The position numbers and the translations under genes are program-made. The notes below the pieces were generated by a model. That model worked only from the letters and a program-made list of their open reading frames with translations. It was not told the DNA's origin and searched no databases. 64,000 nucleotides of DNA from the NCBI GenBank assembly GCA_000708525.1, contig JMRP01000005.1:1-64000 (forward strand). Direction: 5' to 3'. Source of the DNA: Cyanobium sp. CACIAM 14. GTDB lineage: Bacteria > Cyanobacteriota > Cyanobacteriia > PCC-6307 > Cyanobiaceae. Below are positions 1 through 8,746 of the stretch, one piece after another; the stretch's first letter is position 1; the number at the start of each line of letters is the position of its first letter.

Positions 1-1
1 G

Positions 2-1030
2 CCGCTGAACGGCCTGCTGCTGGAGAGCCTCGGCGAGGACTGGCCGGTACGCCAGGGCAGTCTCCGGGAACTGGAACGCTACGCCGACGATGCCGCCTTC
101 CTGGAGCGCTGGGCCGGATGCAAGCTGCTCTGCAAGCGACGTCTGGCGGGCATCATCCACCAGCATGTACAGCTGTCGGTGGATCCTGGAAGCCTGTTCG
201 ACGTGCAGGTGAAACGCATTCATGAGTACAAGCGCCAGCATCTCAACGCCCTGCAGCTGATCTGCCAGTACCTGCGCATCAAGAACGGCGACACCGATGG
301 CATGGTCCCCCGCACGGTGATCTTCGGGGGCAAGGCGGCTCCCGGCTATGCCATGGCCAAGCTGATCATCCGCTTCATCAACGGCATCGCCGAGGTGGTC
401 AACCGTGATCCGGATGTGAGAGGCCTGCTGAAGATCGTCTTCCTGGCGGATTTCAACGTGAAGCTGGCCGAGAAGATCTACCCGGCCGCGGATCTGTCCG
501 AGCAGATCTCCACCGCCGGGCTGGAGGCCTCCGGCACCGGCAACATGAAGTTCACCATGAATGGAGCCCTCACGATCGGGACACTGGATGGGGCGAATGT
601 GGAGATCCGCCAGCAGGTGGGGGGCGACAACTTCTTCCTGTTCGGCAAGACCAGCGATCAGATCGCCCAGCTCCAGGGCCATTACCGCCCCTGGGAACTC
701 CTCGACACGCTGCCCCTGGTGGCCGAGGCCTTCCGGCTGATCGACAGTGGCTTCTTCAGCCAGGGGGATGGCGATCTGCTCCAGCCCCTGACGCGGCAGC
801 TCAGAGGCTCAGACCCGTTCTTCGTGCTGGCGGACTGCAGCGATTACCTGCGTGCCCAGCACGCCGTGGGCCGCACCTGGAGCGACCGTCACCGCTGGCG
901 CAGGCTCTCCCTGCTCAACACGGCCCGCAGTGGCCACTTCTCCTCGGACCGCGCCATCGCGGAGTATGCGGCGGGAATCTGGCAGGTCAGGCCCATCCGC
1001 GTGGACCTGGGCACGGCTGAGGAGGGCTGA
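2..1030 (+). CDS. glgP: Glycogen/starch phosphorylase, C-terminal part (5' truncated by window)
   Basis: Releases glucose-1-phosphate from glycogen, a PLP-dependent GT35-family reaction in the cytoplasm. The reading frame is open from base 2, so the gene begins outside the window and about 342 codons of its C-terminal half are seen. Family signatures are present: FDVQVKRIHEYKRQ, the allosteric/active-site region, and the PLP-lysine motif EASGTGNMKFTMNG followed by TLDGANVEI. The C-terminus ends normally with no frameshift. It is the left-hand housekeeping flank of the sulfur island that follows. Confidence in the family is very high. Confidence 0.97.
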   Translation, partial: PLNGLLLESLGEDWPVRQGSLRELERYADDAAFLERWAGCKLLCKRRLAGIIHQHVQLSVDPGSLFDVQVKRIHEYKRQHLNALQLICQYLRIKNGDTDGMVPRTVIFGGKAAPGYAMAKLIIRFINGIAEVVNRDPDVRGLLKIVFLADFNVKLAEKIYPAADLSEQISTAGLEASGTGNMKFTMNGALTIGTLDGANVEIRQQVGGDNFFLFGKTSDQIAQLQGHYRPWELLDTLPLVAEAFRLIDSGFFSQGDGDLLQPLTRQLRGSDPFFVLADCSDYLRAQHAVGRTWSDRHRWRRLSLLNTARSGHFSSDRAIAEYAAGIWQVRPIRVDLGTAEEG

Positions 1031-1174
1031 TCGCGCGACGGGGGCCATCCATCGGCGCACCACTGGGCCAGGAGCGGCCATGACACGCCACGTGACGGCG
1101 ATCACGCTCCTGCCCCCGCTTCTTAACCTCGCGCGCCAAAGGTTGGGGCGTTTCCCCGCTGCGAGGCTGCTGCG

Positions 1175-1585
1175 ATGGCACCCCCGACCCCTGGAGCTCT
1201 GAAGACCATGGCCTTCCTGGCCGATGGCCGGACGATCCGGACGGTGGAGGCGGGAGAGGTGATCTTCCAGAGCGGACAGGAGGGACACTCCATGTTCGGC
1301 ATCGTGGAGGGCTCCGTACGGCTCGAATGGGGCGGGGGCCGCTCGGCGGAAACGCTCGGCCCCGGCAGCACCTTCGGGGTGGGAGCGCTGGTGGACACCC
1401 AGCATCACCGTTACGCCAGGGCCACCGCCCTCGAGAAGACCAGGCTTCTGGAGATGAACCGCGAGGAGTTCCTGTTCGCCCTGCAGGAACTGCCCATGTT
1501 CGGCCTGGAGATGCTCCACGATCTGGAGGAGCGGCTGGGCCATCTGCAGCGGAGCGGCGGCTTCAGTGCGCCACCCCCGGCATGA
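1175..1585 (+). CDS. Stand-alone cyclic-nucleotide-binding-domain protein
   Basis: A 136-residue protein made almost entirely of one Crp-type cNMP-binding beta-barrel (GEVIFQSGQEGHSMFGIVEG, then GPGSTFGVGALVD), with no helix-turn-helix after it. It could be a cytoplasmic ligand-sensing or protein-interaction module rather than a DNA-binding regulator. The start is uncertain: ATG at 1175, or an internal ATG at 1208 that would still leave the whole domain. Its 3' end overlaps the 3' end of the convergent sulfide:quinone oxidoreductase by 23 bases. The ligand cannot be told from the sequence. Confidence 0.75.
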   Translation: MAPPTPGALKTMAFLADGRTIRTVEAGEVIFQSGQEGHSMFGIVEGSVRLEWGGGRSAETLGPGSTFGVGALVDTQHHRYARATALEKTRLLEMNREEFLFALQELPMFGLEMLHDLEERLGHLQRSGGFSAPPPA

Positions 1586-2795
1586 AGCGCCGTTCGTGGG
1601 GGAAGCCCTTGAGCATCCGGTTCCAGTAGATCCAGGGCAGCACATCCTTCTTGATCACCCACATGCTCCAGCGTTCCTGGGTGGGATCGAGGGGGAAGGA
1701 GGGAACGGGCTGACCCTCGTAATTGAACTCGGCCATGATCACCTTGCCGTAGCCGGTGATCAGCGGGCAGCAGGCGTAGCCGTCGTAGCGGGCGACCAGG
1801 GGCTGGCCGTCGAGGTGGGCCAGCAGGTTGGCCACCAGCACCGGCGCCTGGCCCCGCACGGCGGCGGCGGTCTTGGAATTGGGCAGCGACGACACATCGC
1901 CGAGGGAGAACACGTTCGGGAAGCGCACGTGCTGGGTGGTGAACTTGTCGACGTCCACCCAGCCGCCGGGCCCTGCCACCGCCAGCGGGCTGGTGGCCAC
2001 CACGTCCGGGGCCGCCATCGGCGGCGTCACGTGAAGCATGGCGAAGGGCAGCACCTCCTCCCGCTGTGTGTCGCCGTCCTTCACGGCGAAGACGGCCTCC
2101 TTGCTGGCCGCCCGCACCTCCTTCAGGGTGTGCTGGTAGCGGGCGTCGATGCCGCGGCGGGCCACCACCTTGCGCAGGGGCTCGGCGAAGGTGGGCACGG
2201 CGAAGATGCCCGGCGTGGCGGTGGCGTAGATCACCTTGGTGGTGGCCGCCACTCCCGGCGAGCGCTTGAAGACGTCGTCGGCCAGGTACATGATCTTCTG
2301 GGGTGCGCCGGCACATTTGATCGGCGTGTCCGGAAAGGTGAAGATCGCGTTGCCGCCGCGGAAGGCCTGGATCGTCTGCCAGGTGTAGCCCACCAGCTCC
2401 CTGGTGTAGTTGCTGGTGATGCCATCGGCACCCAGGGCCTCCGGCAGGCCCTTGATGCGGTCCCAGCAGAGCTGGATGCCGTTGGCCACCACCAACGCGT
2501 CGTAGTGCAGCGTCTCCCCGTCGCTGGTGGCGACCGTGCCGGCCACCGGATCGAAGCCGGCGGCGGCGGAGCGGATCCAGCGCACCCCTTCGGGGATCAG
2601 ATCGGCCTCGGCGCGGCGGGTCTGCTCGAGGCTGAACACGCCGCCCCCCACCAGGGTCCAGCCGGGTTGGTAGTAGTGGTCGGGCGAGGGCTCGAGAATG
2701 GCGATCTCCAGGCCCGGCCGGGCCCGCAGGAGCTGGCTGGCCACGGTGAGGCCGGCGGCGCCGCCGCCGACGATCAGGATCTGGTGGTGGGCCAT
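1563..2795 (-). CDS. sqr: Sulfide:quinone oxidoreductase, FAD-dependent (type II-like)
   Basis: Oxidises sulfide to sulfane sulfur or polysulfide and passes electrons to the membrane quinone pool. The N-terminal dinucleotide fold ILIVGGGAAGLTVASQLL binds FAD. A conserved Cys lies in DTPIKCAGAPQKIMYLADD, and the C-terminal membrane/quinone region has GYACCPLITGYGKVIMAEFNYEG. These features and the GIQLCWDRIKGL stretch resemble type II SQRs. I chose the ATG at 2795 because it places the FAD fold at the N-terminus as usual; a TTG at 2831 would add 12 residues (NAPAPAEPLTP). It opens the sulfur island and could supply sulfane sulfur for the encapsulin system or detoxify sulfide. The assignment to SQR is strong; substrate range is inferred. 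Confidence 0.9.
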   Translation of the reverse strand: MAHHQILIVGGGAAGLTVASQLLRARPGLEIAILEPSPDHYYQPGWTLVGGGVFSLEQTRRAEADLIPEGVRWIRSAAAGFDPVAGTVATSDGETLHYDALVVANGIQLCWDRIKGLPEALGADGITSNYTRELVGYTWQTIQAFRGGNAIFTFPDTPIKCAGAPQKIMYLADDVFKRSPGVAATTKVIYATATPGIFAVPTFAEPLRKVVARRGIDARYQHTLKEVRAASKEAVFAVKDGDTQREEVLPFAMLHVTPPMAAPDVVATSPLAVAGPGGWVDVDKFTTQHVRFPNVFSLGDVSSLPNSKTAAAVRGQAPVLVANLLAHLDGQPLVARYDGYACCPLITGYGKVIMAEFNYEGQPVPSFPLDPTQERWSMWVIKKDVLPWIYWNRMLKGFPHERRFMPGVAH

Positions 2796-2962
2796 CGGGG
2801 TCAGGGGTTCGGCCGGGGCCGGGGCATTCAAGCCTTTCGTCTACTCACGAGCCGCCCGCACGTCAGCCGGGGCTCCCGCCGGACGCTGGGAAGTGTCACG
2901 GTCGCTGAATCAGGGCACAGCGCGGGTCCAGACTGGCAGGTGCCAAGAGCCTGAGCAGGGCA

Positions 2963-3175
2963 ATGTTCCTGAAAGTGCGCCACGACGACGATGCCAGCCT
3001 GGTGGAGGTGCTGGACCTCAAGGCCCTCTTCGACCCCTTCGCCGCCACGGTGCAGGCCCGCATCCACGGCGGTGAGGAGCTGCAGGATCCCCACCACTTC
3101 GCCAAGTCCGATCTCTTCTTCCCCTCCGGCGAGGCCCTGCCCCGCTGCTGGCTCGACTCCCACTACCAGAGCTGA
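2963..3175 (+). CDS. Small conserved cyanobacterial protein, function unknown
   Basis: A 70-residue acidic protein (MFLKVRHDDDASLVEVLDLK..., ending LPRCWLDSHYQS). Its layout matches a small protein I recall from many cyanobacterial genomes, sometimes labelled acetyltransferase without a recognisable GNAT domain. It has no transmembrane segment or signal peptide and one Cys near the C-terminus. It lies between sqr (divergent) and a CDF exporter on the same strand. No function is assigned. Confidence 0.7.
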   Translation: MFLKVRHDDDASLVEVLDLKALFDPFAATVQARIHGGEELQDPHHFAKSDLFFPSGEALPRCWLDSHYQS

Positions 3176-3223
3176 TCACGAGAGCCGAGGGCTTCGGAGC
3201 CCCGTTGCCGCCAGCATGCGCCC

Positions 3224-4174
3224 ATGGGACACCATCACGCCGAGGGCCATCCGGCCGTCGCCATCCAGCGACAGCCCCATCCCCGGCAACACCAGCATCG
3301 GCCGGGTTCGCCGAAGGCCTTCTTCTGGAGCGTGGTGCTCAACAGCGGCCTGTCGGGGCTGCAGCTGGCGATCGGCTTCGGCTTCGGCTCCCTGGCCCTG
3401 ATCGGCGACGCGATCCACAACCTGGGAGACGTGGCCGGGCTGCTGTTCGGCTGGGGGGCCGAGCGGCTCAGCACCCGGCCGGCAACGGCCCGCTTCACCT
3501 ACGGCTTCGGCCGCAGCACCCAGCTGGCGTCGCTGGTGAACGCGGCCCTGATCCTGATGGCGTCGGGGGTGGTGATCGTCGAGGGGGTGCAGCGCCTGTT
3601 CCACCCGGTGCCCGTGGTGAGCGGTCCGGTGGCCTGGGCGGCGGCGGTGGGGATCGTGGTCAACCTGCTCTCGGCGCGCCTGTTCGGCACGGGCCGCAGC
3701 CATGACCTGAACCGCCGGGCGGCGGTGGTGCATCTGCTCACCGACGCTGCCGTGTCCGCTGCCGTTCTGGCCAGCACCCTGCTGGTGGGGCTGCTGGGCT
3801 GGTTCTGGCTGGATGCCGTCACCGCCATCGGCGTGGGGCTGGCGGTGGCCTGGAGCGGCTGGGAACTGATGCGCGAAGCCTTCACCGCCGCCCTCGATGC
3901 CGTGCCGCCTGGCATCGAGCTGGCGGAGGTGGATGCGGCCCTGCGCTCCCTTCCCGGGGTGGAGGACGTGCACCACCTGCACGTGTGGGGCATGAGCACC
4001 TCCCAGACCGCCCTGACGGCCCACGTCAGCCGCCGCATCGGCAGCCTGGACGACATGGAGCTGCTGCATCGGGCCAAGGCGCGGCTGGCCGAACTGGGCA
4101 TCGCCCACAGCACGATCCAGCTGGAACCCCCGCGCCAGCGGGAAGAAGCAACGGCCGAGGCTCACCCCTCCTGA
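3224..4174 (+). CDS. Cation diffusion facilitator (CDF) family metal exporter
   Basis: Proton-coupled exporter of divalent metals (Zn, Cd, Co or Mn types) in the inner membrane. It has a His-rich N-terminus (MGHHHAEGHP...HPRQHQHRP), six predicted membrane segments starting at FFWSVVLNSGLSGLQLAIG, and both CDF metal-site signatures: DAIHNLGD in helix 2 and HLLTDA in helix 5. The cytoplasmic C-terminal domain contains VEDVHHLHVWGMS. The HxxxD/DxxxD arrangement looks zinc-type, but the metal is inferred. Its 3' end overlaps that of the convergent cysW by 13 bases. Confidence 0.92.
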   Translation: MGHHHAEGHPAVAIQRQPHPRQHQHRPGSPKAFFWSVVLNSGLSGLQLAIGFGFGSLALIGDAIHNLGDVAGLLFGWGAERLSTRPATARFTYGFGRSTQLASLVNAALILMASGVVIVEGVQRLFHPVPVVSGPVAWAAAVGIVVNLLSARLFGTGRSHDLNRRAAVVHLLTDAAVSAAVLASTLLVGLLGWFWLDAVTAIGVGLAVAWSGWELMREAFTAALDAVPPGIELAEVDAALRSLPGVEDVHHLHVWGMSTSQTALTAHVSRRIGSLDDMELLHRAKARLAELGIAHSTIQLEPPRQREEATAEAHPS

Positions 4175-5067
4175 TCGATTCGCGTCGCCGCCTTTTCCTG
4201 CTCCAGGAGACGCTCCACCAGGATCTTGAGGAGCAGCGACACGATCGCCACACCGCCCAGGACCGTGGCCGCGCCGAAGGCCAGCTCGGTGTGGTACTGC
4301 TTGTAGGCATCCTCCACGAAGAGCGGCAGGGTCTGGGTCTGGCCGCCGATGTTGCCGCTGACCACCGAGACGGCGCCGAATTCACCCAGCGCCCGGGCCG
4401 TGGTGAGGATCAGGCCGTAAAGGGCGGCCCAGCGCACCGAAGGCAGGGTGACCATCCAGAACACCTGCCAATCGCTGGCCCCAAGGGTGCGGGCGGCCTC
4501 CTCCTGCTCCCAGCCCTCCTCCTCCAGCAGCGGGATCACCTCCCTGGCCATGAAGGGGAAGGTGACGATGATCGTGGCCATCACGATCCCTGGGGTGGAG
4601 AAGATGATCTTCCAGCCAAGGCTGTTCACCAAACCGGCGAACAGACCGTGATTGGGGCTGTAGAGCAGCACCAGCATCAGACCCACCACCACCGGCGAGA
4701 TCGAGAAGGGCAGGTCGATGACGCTGAGCAGCAGGGCCTTGCCACGGAACTGGCGGCGGGCGATGGCGGTGGCCGCCGCCAGACCGAAGATGCAGTTCGC
4801 CGGGACGGCGATGGCCGCCGCCAGAAGGGTGAGCCTGAGGGCGGACATCAGATCGTCGGACTGAAAGTTCTCCAGAAACGGTGCGATCCCCTTGGCGAAG
4901 GCCTGAGTGACCACGGCAAGCGCCGGCAGCAGGATCACCACACCCACATACAGGCAGGCCACCAGGACGATCAGCGTGGGGGCCAGGTGACTGACGCCCT
5001 TCTGGAAGATGGGCTTGGCCGATTTCGTGGCTGGGATGTCCTCGAGGCGAGGGGTGACAAAGGCCAT
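4162..5067 (-). CDS. cysW: Sulfate/thiosulfate ABC transporter permease CysW
   Basis: One of the two membrane subunits of the sulfate permease. The protein is 301 residues with about six membrane helices, and has the MetI-type EAA loop EEEGWEQEEAARTLGASDWQVF that contacts the ATPase. ARALGEFGAVSVVSGNI is characteristic of the CysT/CysW pair. The start is ATG at 5067 (MAFVTPRLEDIPATK). It lies downstream of cysT on the same strand with a 68-base gap and is presumably co-transcribed with it. cysA lies divergently on the other side of cysT. Oxyanion selectivity among sulfate, thiosulfate and possibly molybdate cannot be set from sequence alone. Confidence 0.95.
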   Translation of the reverse strand: MAFVTPRLEDIPATKSAKPIFQKGVSHLAPTLIVLVACLYVGVVILLPALAVVTQAFAKGIAPFLENFQSDDLMSALRLTLLAAAIAVPANCIFGLAAATAIARRQFRGKALLLSVIDLPFSISPVVVGLMLVLLYSPNHGLFAGLVNSLGWKIIFSTPGIVMATIIVTFPFMAREVIPLLEEEGWEQEEAARTLGASDWQVFWMVTLPSVRWAALYGLILTTARALGEFGAVSVVSGNIGGQTQTLPLFVEDAYKQYHTELAFGAATVLGGVAIVSLLLKILVERLLEQEKAATRIDQEG

Positions 5068-5135
5068 GGAATCCAGGCGGTGGGAGGGGGAAGGAAGGCT
5101 GGGGGACCGGCGGGTGGCAGCGGCGCAGGCTGGGA

Positions 5136-5990
5136 TCAGGCCGCCTCGGCGCCCTGGTAACGCTGCCCCCAGACCTGGAGGCGGTTGATCACCAGCAGGC
5201 TCACGAGGGAGAAGAGGAGCATCACGGCTCCGATCACGGTGGCGGCCTGGAAGTCGTATTCCTCCAACTTCTGCACGATCAGGGTGGGGGTGATCAGATC
5301 GCGGAAGGGAACGTTGCTGGAGATCATCACGACCGAGCCGTACTCGCCGACGGCCCGGCTGTAGCCCTGGGCCACACCGGAGAGAATCGCCGGCGCCAGC
5401 TGCGGCAGGATCACGCGGAAGAAGGTCTGACGCTGGCTCGCCCCCAGGCACCAGGAGGCCTCCTCCTGCTCCTTCTCCAGCGAGCGCAGCACCGGCTCTA
5501 CCGTACGCACCACGAAGGGCAGGGAGATGAACACCATCGCCACGGCCACGCCGAGGGATGTGAAGGCCACCTTCAGGCCGAAGAGATCCATGATCGGCCG
5601 GCCGAGCCAGCCTTCCTCGCTGTAGACGGCCGTCAGCGCCAGACCGGCCACGGCCGTGGGCAAGGCGAAAGGCAGATCGATCAGCGAATCCAGGAGGCGC
5701 TGGCCGGGGAAGCGGCAACGGATCAGGGCCCAGGCGATCACCAGCCCGAACACTCCATTGAGCAGACTGGCCACCAAGGAGAGGCCGAAGCTGATCCTGT
5801 AGGTGGCCACCGCTTCAGCAGAGGTGGCGATCTCCCAGAACTGCGACGGCGCAACCCGAAAGGCCTTGAGCAGCATGCCGGAGAGAGGCAGGAATAGCAT
5901 CAGGGTCAGATAGACCCAGGTGATGCGCCACGGCCAACTGGGCAACGGCACACGGGGGAGCCGTCGCAGACGGGAGAGAACAGCAGTCAT
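5136..5990 (-). CDS. cysT: Sulfate/thiosulfate ABC transporter permease CysT (CysU)
   Basis: Second membrane subunit of the sulfate permease, 284 residues. ATG at 5990 (MTAVLSRLRRLPRVP) gives a short basic N-terminus before the first membrane helix; an in-frame upstream extension to 6044 lacks support. The EAA loop EKEQEEASWCLGASQRQTFF and AVGEYGSVVMISSN are typical of CysT. It is first in the cysT-cysW unit and divergent from cysA, with the promoters in the 198-base space between them. Confidence 0.95.
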   Translation of the reverse strand: MTAVLSRLRRLPRVPLPSWPWRITWVYLTLMLFLPLSGMLLKAFRVAPSQFWEIATSAEAVATYRISFGLSLVASLLNGVFGLVIAWALIRCRFPGQRLLDSLIDLPFALPTAVAGLALTAVYSEEGWLGRPIMDLFGLKVAFTSLGVAVAMVFISLPFVVRTVEPVLRSLEKEQEEASWCLGASQRQTFFRVILPQLAPAILSGVAQGYSRAVGEYGSVVMISSNVPFRDLITPTLIVQKLEEYDFQAATVIGAVMLLFSLVSLLVINRLQVWGQRYQGAEAA

Positions 5991-6188
5991 CGCGCTGGGC
6001 GCACCTAGTTGGAGGACCGTACCACCAACGAAGGCAGAATCCAACGGTTCACCGCCGTTGTTATGAGCCTAAAAGCCCCGGAGCCGGGATCGGCGTTGAC
6101 GGACCTTGCCGTGAGACCCGGTGCGCGACCTGCCGGACACCGGGCTGATACCGATGGGTGATCAGAATGGAGCAACCGATCAGCAGTC
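5991..6188. promoter_or_regulatory. Divergent promoter region between cysT and cysA
   Basis: The only space from which cysT-cysW (minus) and cysA (plus) can be transcribed. It contains an inverted repeat AACGG-TTCACCG-CCGTT near 6043-6060, a possible operator. The GTGGTCTATTT element found before the two cysR genes is absent. No consensus promoter is clear enough to place. Confidence 0.5.
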
Positions 6189-7211
6189 ATGGGCATCCGG
6201 GTCGCCAACGTCAGCAAGCGCTTCGGCGACTTCCAGGCCGTGGAGTCGGTCAGCGTCGATGTCGAGAGCGGCTCGCTGGTGGCGCTCCTCGGCCCCTCCG
6301 GCTCCGGGAAGAGCACCCTGCTGCGCCTGATCGCCGGCCTGGAGGCGATCGACTCAGGCCGCATCTGGATCACCGGCGAGGAGGCCACCGAGCGCACCGT
6401 GCAGGACCGGCAGGTGGGCTTCGTGTTCCAGCACTTCGCCCTGTTCAAGCACCGCACGGTGCGCCAGAACGTGGCCTTCGGCCTGGAACTGCGCCGCTGG
6501 AAGCGTGAGGCGATCCGACGGCGGGTGGACGAGCTCCTGGACCTGGTCCAACTGCAGGGCCTTGGCCATCGCTATCCCTCCCAGCTCTCCGGCGGACAGC
6601 GGCAGCGGGTCGCCCTGGCACGGGCGCTGGCGGTTCAGCCGCGGGTGCTGCTGCTCGACGAACCCTTCAGCGCCCTCGACGCCAAGGTGCGCAAGGAGCT
6701 GCGGGCCTGGCTGCGCCAGCTGCATGACGAGATGCACGTCACCACCGTGATCGTCACCCACGACCAGGAGGAGGCAATGGAGGTGGCCGACAGGATCGTG
6801 GTGATGAACCACGGCAGAGTGGAGCAGATCGGCACCCCGGCCGAGATCTACGACCATCCCGCCACACCCTTCGTGATGGGGTTCATCGGCGCCGTCAACG
6901 TGCTGCCCCAGGGAGCGATCGCCGTGGCCGGCGGCACAGGCGAGAGCACGCCGGCCGATGCGCAGCTGTTCGTGCGTCCGCATGACGTGGAGGTGTTCAC
7001 GGAGGCGCGGCAGGGGACGGTGCCGGTGGAGCTGCGGCGCGTGAGTCACCTGGGCCGGGATCTGCAGGCCGAACTGCTAATGGCCGACGGGCGGGTGATC
7101 ACCGCCCAGATTCCAAGGGAGCAGATGGCGTTCGACAGCCTCAGCCCAGGCAGCCGGCTGCATGTCCGCAGCCGGGAGGCTCGCGCCTTCGTGCCTGATT
7201 ACAGCATCTGA
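6189..7211 (+). CDS. cysA: Sulfate/thiosulfate ABC transporter ATPase CysA
   Basis: Energises the sulfate permease. It is 340 residues with Walker [11 protein letters not shown]-loop, signature [15 protein letters not shown], Walker [12 protein letters not shown] and the switch His in [15 protein letters not shown]-terminal TOBE-type domain ([21 protein letters not shown]) is typical of CysA and often regulatory. It is divergent from cysT. A perfect 26-base palindrome and an Rrf2-type regulator gene follow directly. A paralogous ATPase lies near 22 kb. Confidence 0.95.
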   Translation: MGIRVANVSKRFGDFQAVESVSVDVESGSLVALLGPSGSGKSTLLRLIAGLEAIDSGRIWITGEEATERTVQDRQVGFVFQHFALFKHRTVRQNVAFGLELRRWKREAIRRRVDELLDLVQLQGLGHRYPSQLSGGQRQRVALARALAVQPRVLLLDEPFSALDAKVRKELRAWLRQLHDEMHVTTVIVTHDQEEAMEVADRIVVMNHGRVEQIGTPAEIYDHPATPFVMGFIGAVNVLPQGAIAVAGGTGESTPADAQLFVRPHDVEVFTEARQGTVPVELRRVSHLGRDLQAELLMADGRVITAQIPREQMAFDSLSPGSRLHVRSREARAFVPDYSI

Positions 7212-7231
7212 GCCGAGGCGCAAGCCCCAAG

Positions 7232-7257
7232 GGCACATCCCCGATCGGGGATGTGCC
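7232..7257. promoter_or_regulatory. Perfect 26-bp palindrome between cysA and an Rrf2-family gene
   Basis: GGCACATCCCC-GATC-GGGGATGTGCC is an exact inverted repeat 20 bases after the cysA stop and 29 bases before the likely start of the regulator gene. It has no T-run, so a simple intrinsic terminator is unlikely. An operator for the adjacent Rrf2-type regulator is the better guess. Confidence 0.6.
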
Positions 7258-7286
7258 TTAGGGTGACGGGAGCCTCCTGTGCAGGC

Positions 7287-7697
7287 TTGTTCTCGTCCAC
7301 CTTCCGCTACGCCGTGATCAGCCTGCTGGAGATCGCCGGCGCGAAGGAGGGTGTCAACACCGCTGCCATCGCAGAACGGCACAACATCCCGGGCACTTAC
7401 CTGGCCAGTGTGCTGAGCGACCTTCGCCGGCTGGGCCTGATCCTCAGCCAGAAGGGCCGGCGGGGCGGCTATCTCCTCGCCAAACCCCCGGAAGAGATCA
7501 ATCTGTTGGCCCTGCAACAGGGGCTTGCCGGATCCAGCGAGCCTCTGGCCGGCACCGGTCAGGCAGTCACCGGCGCAGAGATTTGGCTGCAGACCGTCGA
7601 GGACCGCTGGCGCCAGGAGCTGGGCACCACCACTCTGGGCGATGTGCAGCGCTTCGTGGCTCAGGCCGTGAGTCGTTCGGCAGGGCCCGTTCGCTGA
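7287..7697 (+). CDS. Rrf2-family transcriptional regulator (cysA-linked)
   Basis: Winged-helix regulator of the Rrf2 family, which includes IscR, CymR and NsrR. The usual N-terminus (FSSTFRYAVISLLEIAG) is followed by the HTH region IAERHNIPGTYLASVLSDLRRLGL and the wing GRRGGYLLAKPP. No cysteine cluster is present, so it probably binds no Fe-S cluster and is closer to CymR in type. The start is inferred as TTG at 7287, where family alignment begins; GTG at 7263 or ATG at 7251 are alternatives, but 7251 lies inside the palindrome. Control of the cysA/sulfate genes is inferred from position only. Confidence 0.85.
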   Translation: MFSSTFRYAVISLLEIAGAKEGVNTAAIAERHNIPGTYLASVLSDLRRLGLILSQKGRRGGYLLAKPPEEINLLALQQGLAGSSEPLAGTGQAVTGAEIWLQTVEDRWRQELGTTTLGDVQRFVAQAVSRSAGPVR

Positions 7698-7978
7698 CGA
7701 TCCCCTCGAACAGCACCGGGTTCGCGCATCGCTCGTCAGGGTTCGCCATCACGAAACCGACGCCCGTACCCTGTGCGCTTTGCAGTCACCGGTGCAGCGG
7801 CTGGCGGACGGCAGGATCGATATGGTTGGGAGTTGAGCTCAACGCCAACAAGGCCGGAAGCCAGGGGCGGTTCCGATCAGAACCGGAGCCGGTAACTCTT
7901 GTGGGAGAGAGGCTCCTAAAGCCTGAACAGCCGTGCACCAGCCGACACGACCGTGCTTCGTGCCCTCACGCGGCTCCC

Positions 7979-8554
7979 TCAGGCATGGATCGACGAGAGG
8001 GCCTGCGAGGGGATGAAGAGATCGTCCTTGCTCACCTGCTGCAGGATCCCATCTCCCTTGCAACGGTTGAGCATCTTGGTCACGGTCACTCTGGTGAGGC
8101 CGCACAGATCGGCAAGAGACTGGTGCGTAAGGTTCATGTCCTTGAGCGACAGGCGATAGCCACGTGAACTCACCTGACCGAAACGGCGTCCGATCCAGAC
8201 GAGCAGGGTGAGCAGACGCTGGTCAGCCGAACGGATCCGGTTGACCTGCAGAATCTCTTCGAGATTGCGGATCTGCTGGAGCAGCAGACGCTCCACATCG
8301 GCGGCGGAAGGAAGGAACTGCTCCACCACCACGGTGGAGAGGCACTTGATCTCCACGGGCTCGAGGGCTGAGTAGGTGGTGGTGACCCAGTCACCGGGTC
8401 CCCAGATCCCCAGGACGATCCCCTCCCCCTCATCGTCCCAGGTGGAGGTGCGGATGTATCCCTCCAGAATCCTCCAGCTCAGATTCTCAGGCAAGACATC
8501 GCCGGGCAGGAGCGCGAGGCGGAGGGGCGGCTGTGTTGTGCTGGCGGGCATCAT
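7979..8554 (-). CDS. cysR: CysR-like Crp/Fnr-family regulator, copy 1
   Basis: A 191-residue Crp/Fnr regulator. The N-terminal effector barrel includes GIVLGIWGPGDWVTTTYS and CLSTVVVEQF; a dimerisation helix follows. The C-terminal HTH reads LTHQSLADLCGLTRVTVTKM. The best fit is CysR, the sulfur regulator encoded with the sulfate permease genes of Synechococcus elongatus PCC 7942. It is clearly paralogous to the gene at 30390 and shares the pattern PVEIxCLSTVVVEQ and RFGQVSSRGYRLSL. The upstream region carries a conserved block with a possible cysteine-rich leader reading frame overlapping this start. The regulon is inferred from neighbours. Confidence 0.9.
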   Translation of the reverse strand: MMPASTTQPPLRLALLPGDVLPENLSWRILEGYIRTSTWDDEGEGIVLGIWGPGDWVTTTYSALEPVEIKCLSTVVVEQFLPSAADVERLLLQQIRNLEEILQVNRIRSADQRLLTLLVWIGRRFGQVSSRGYRLSLKDMNLTHQSLADLCGLTRVTVTKMLNRCKGDGILQQVSKDDLFIPSQALSSIHA

Positions 8555-8617
8555 GGGGCGGACCGTAGGAGGAGGAAGACATGGCTTGAGGCGAGACCAG
8601 CGGATCGCTAGCCGGAA

Positions 8618-8718
8618 GCATTCGGCGACAACAGGGCGTGGGAAGACTCAGCCCATAAGGAGCCCGACATCCCTGGCCACGGTAGCTACACATACCCTAT
8701 CGGGCAAGTGGTCTATTT
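8618..8718 (-). promoter_or_regulatory. cysR1 upstream region with Cys-codon leader frame
   Basis: Two short blocks here recur before the second cysR: GCATTCGGCGACAACAG (8618-8634) and GTGGTCTATTT (8708-8718). On the minus strand the first block reads as codons Cys-Cys-Arg-Arg-Met. They belong to a frame beginning ATG at 8693 (MCSYRGQGC...), with Cys at codons 2, 9, 21 and 22. This frame ends at 8487, overlapping the cysR1 start out of frame. The distal block is a candidate promoter or operator. The conservation is directly seen; the attenuator role is inferred. Confidence 0.45.
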
Positions 8719-8746
8719 CGGTGCGAAGCGATGGTCTGGCGCCGCC

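Noticed and set aside
1566..2954. Long open frame of 462 codons on the plus strand opposite sqr
   Set aside because: It is an antisense shadow of the GC-rich sqr gene: His/Gly/Arg-biased, no family features.
7860..7905. Inverted repeat CGGTTC-CGATCA-GAACCG between the first Rrf2 gene and cysR1, considered as terminator or riboswitch
   Set aside because: Stem is short and lacks a T-run; no known riboswitch core could be traced.
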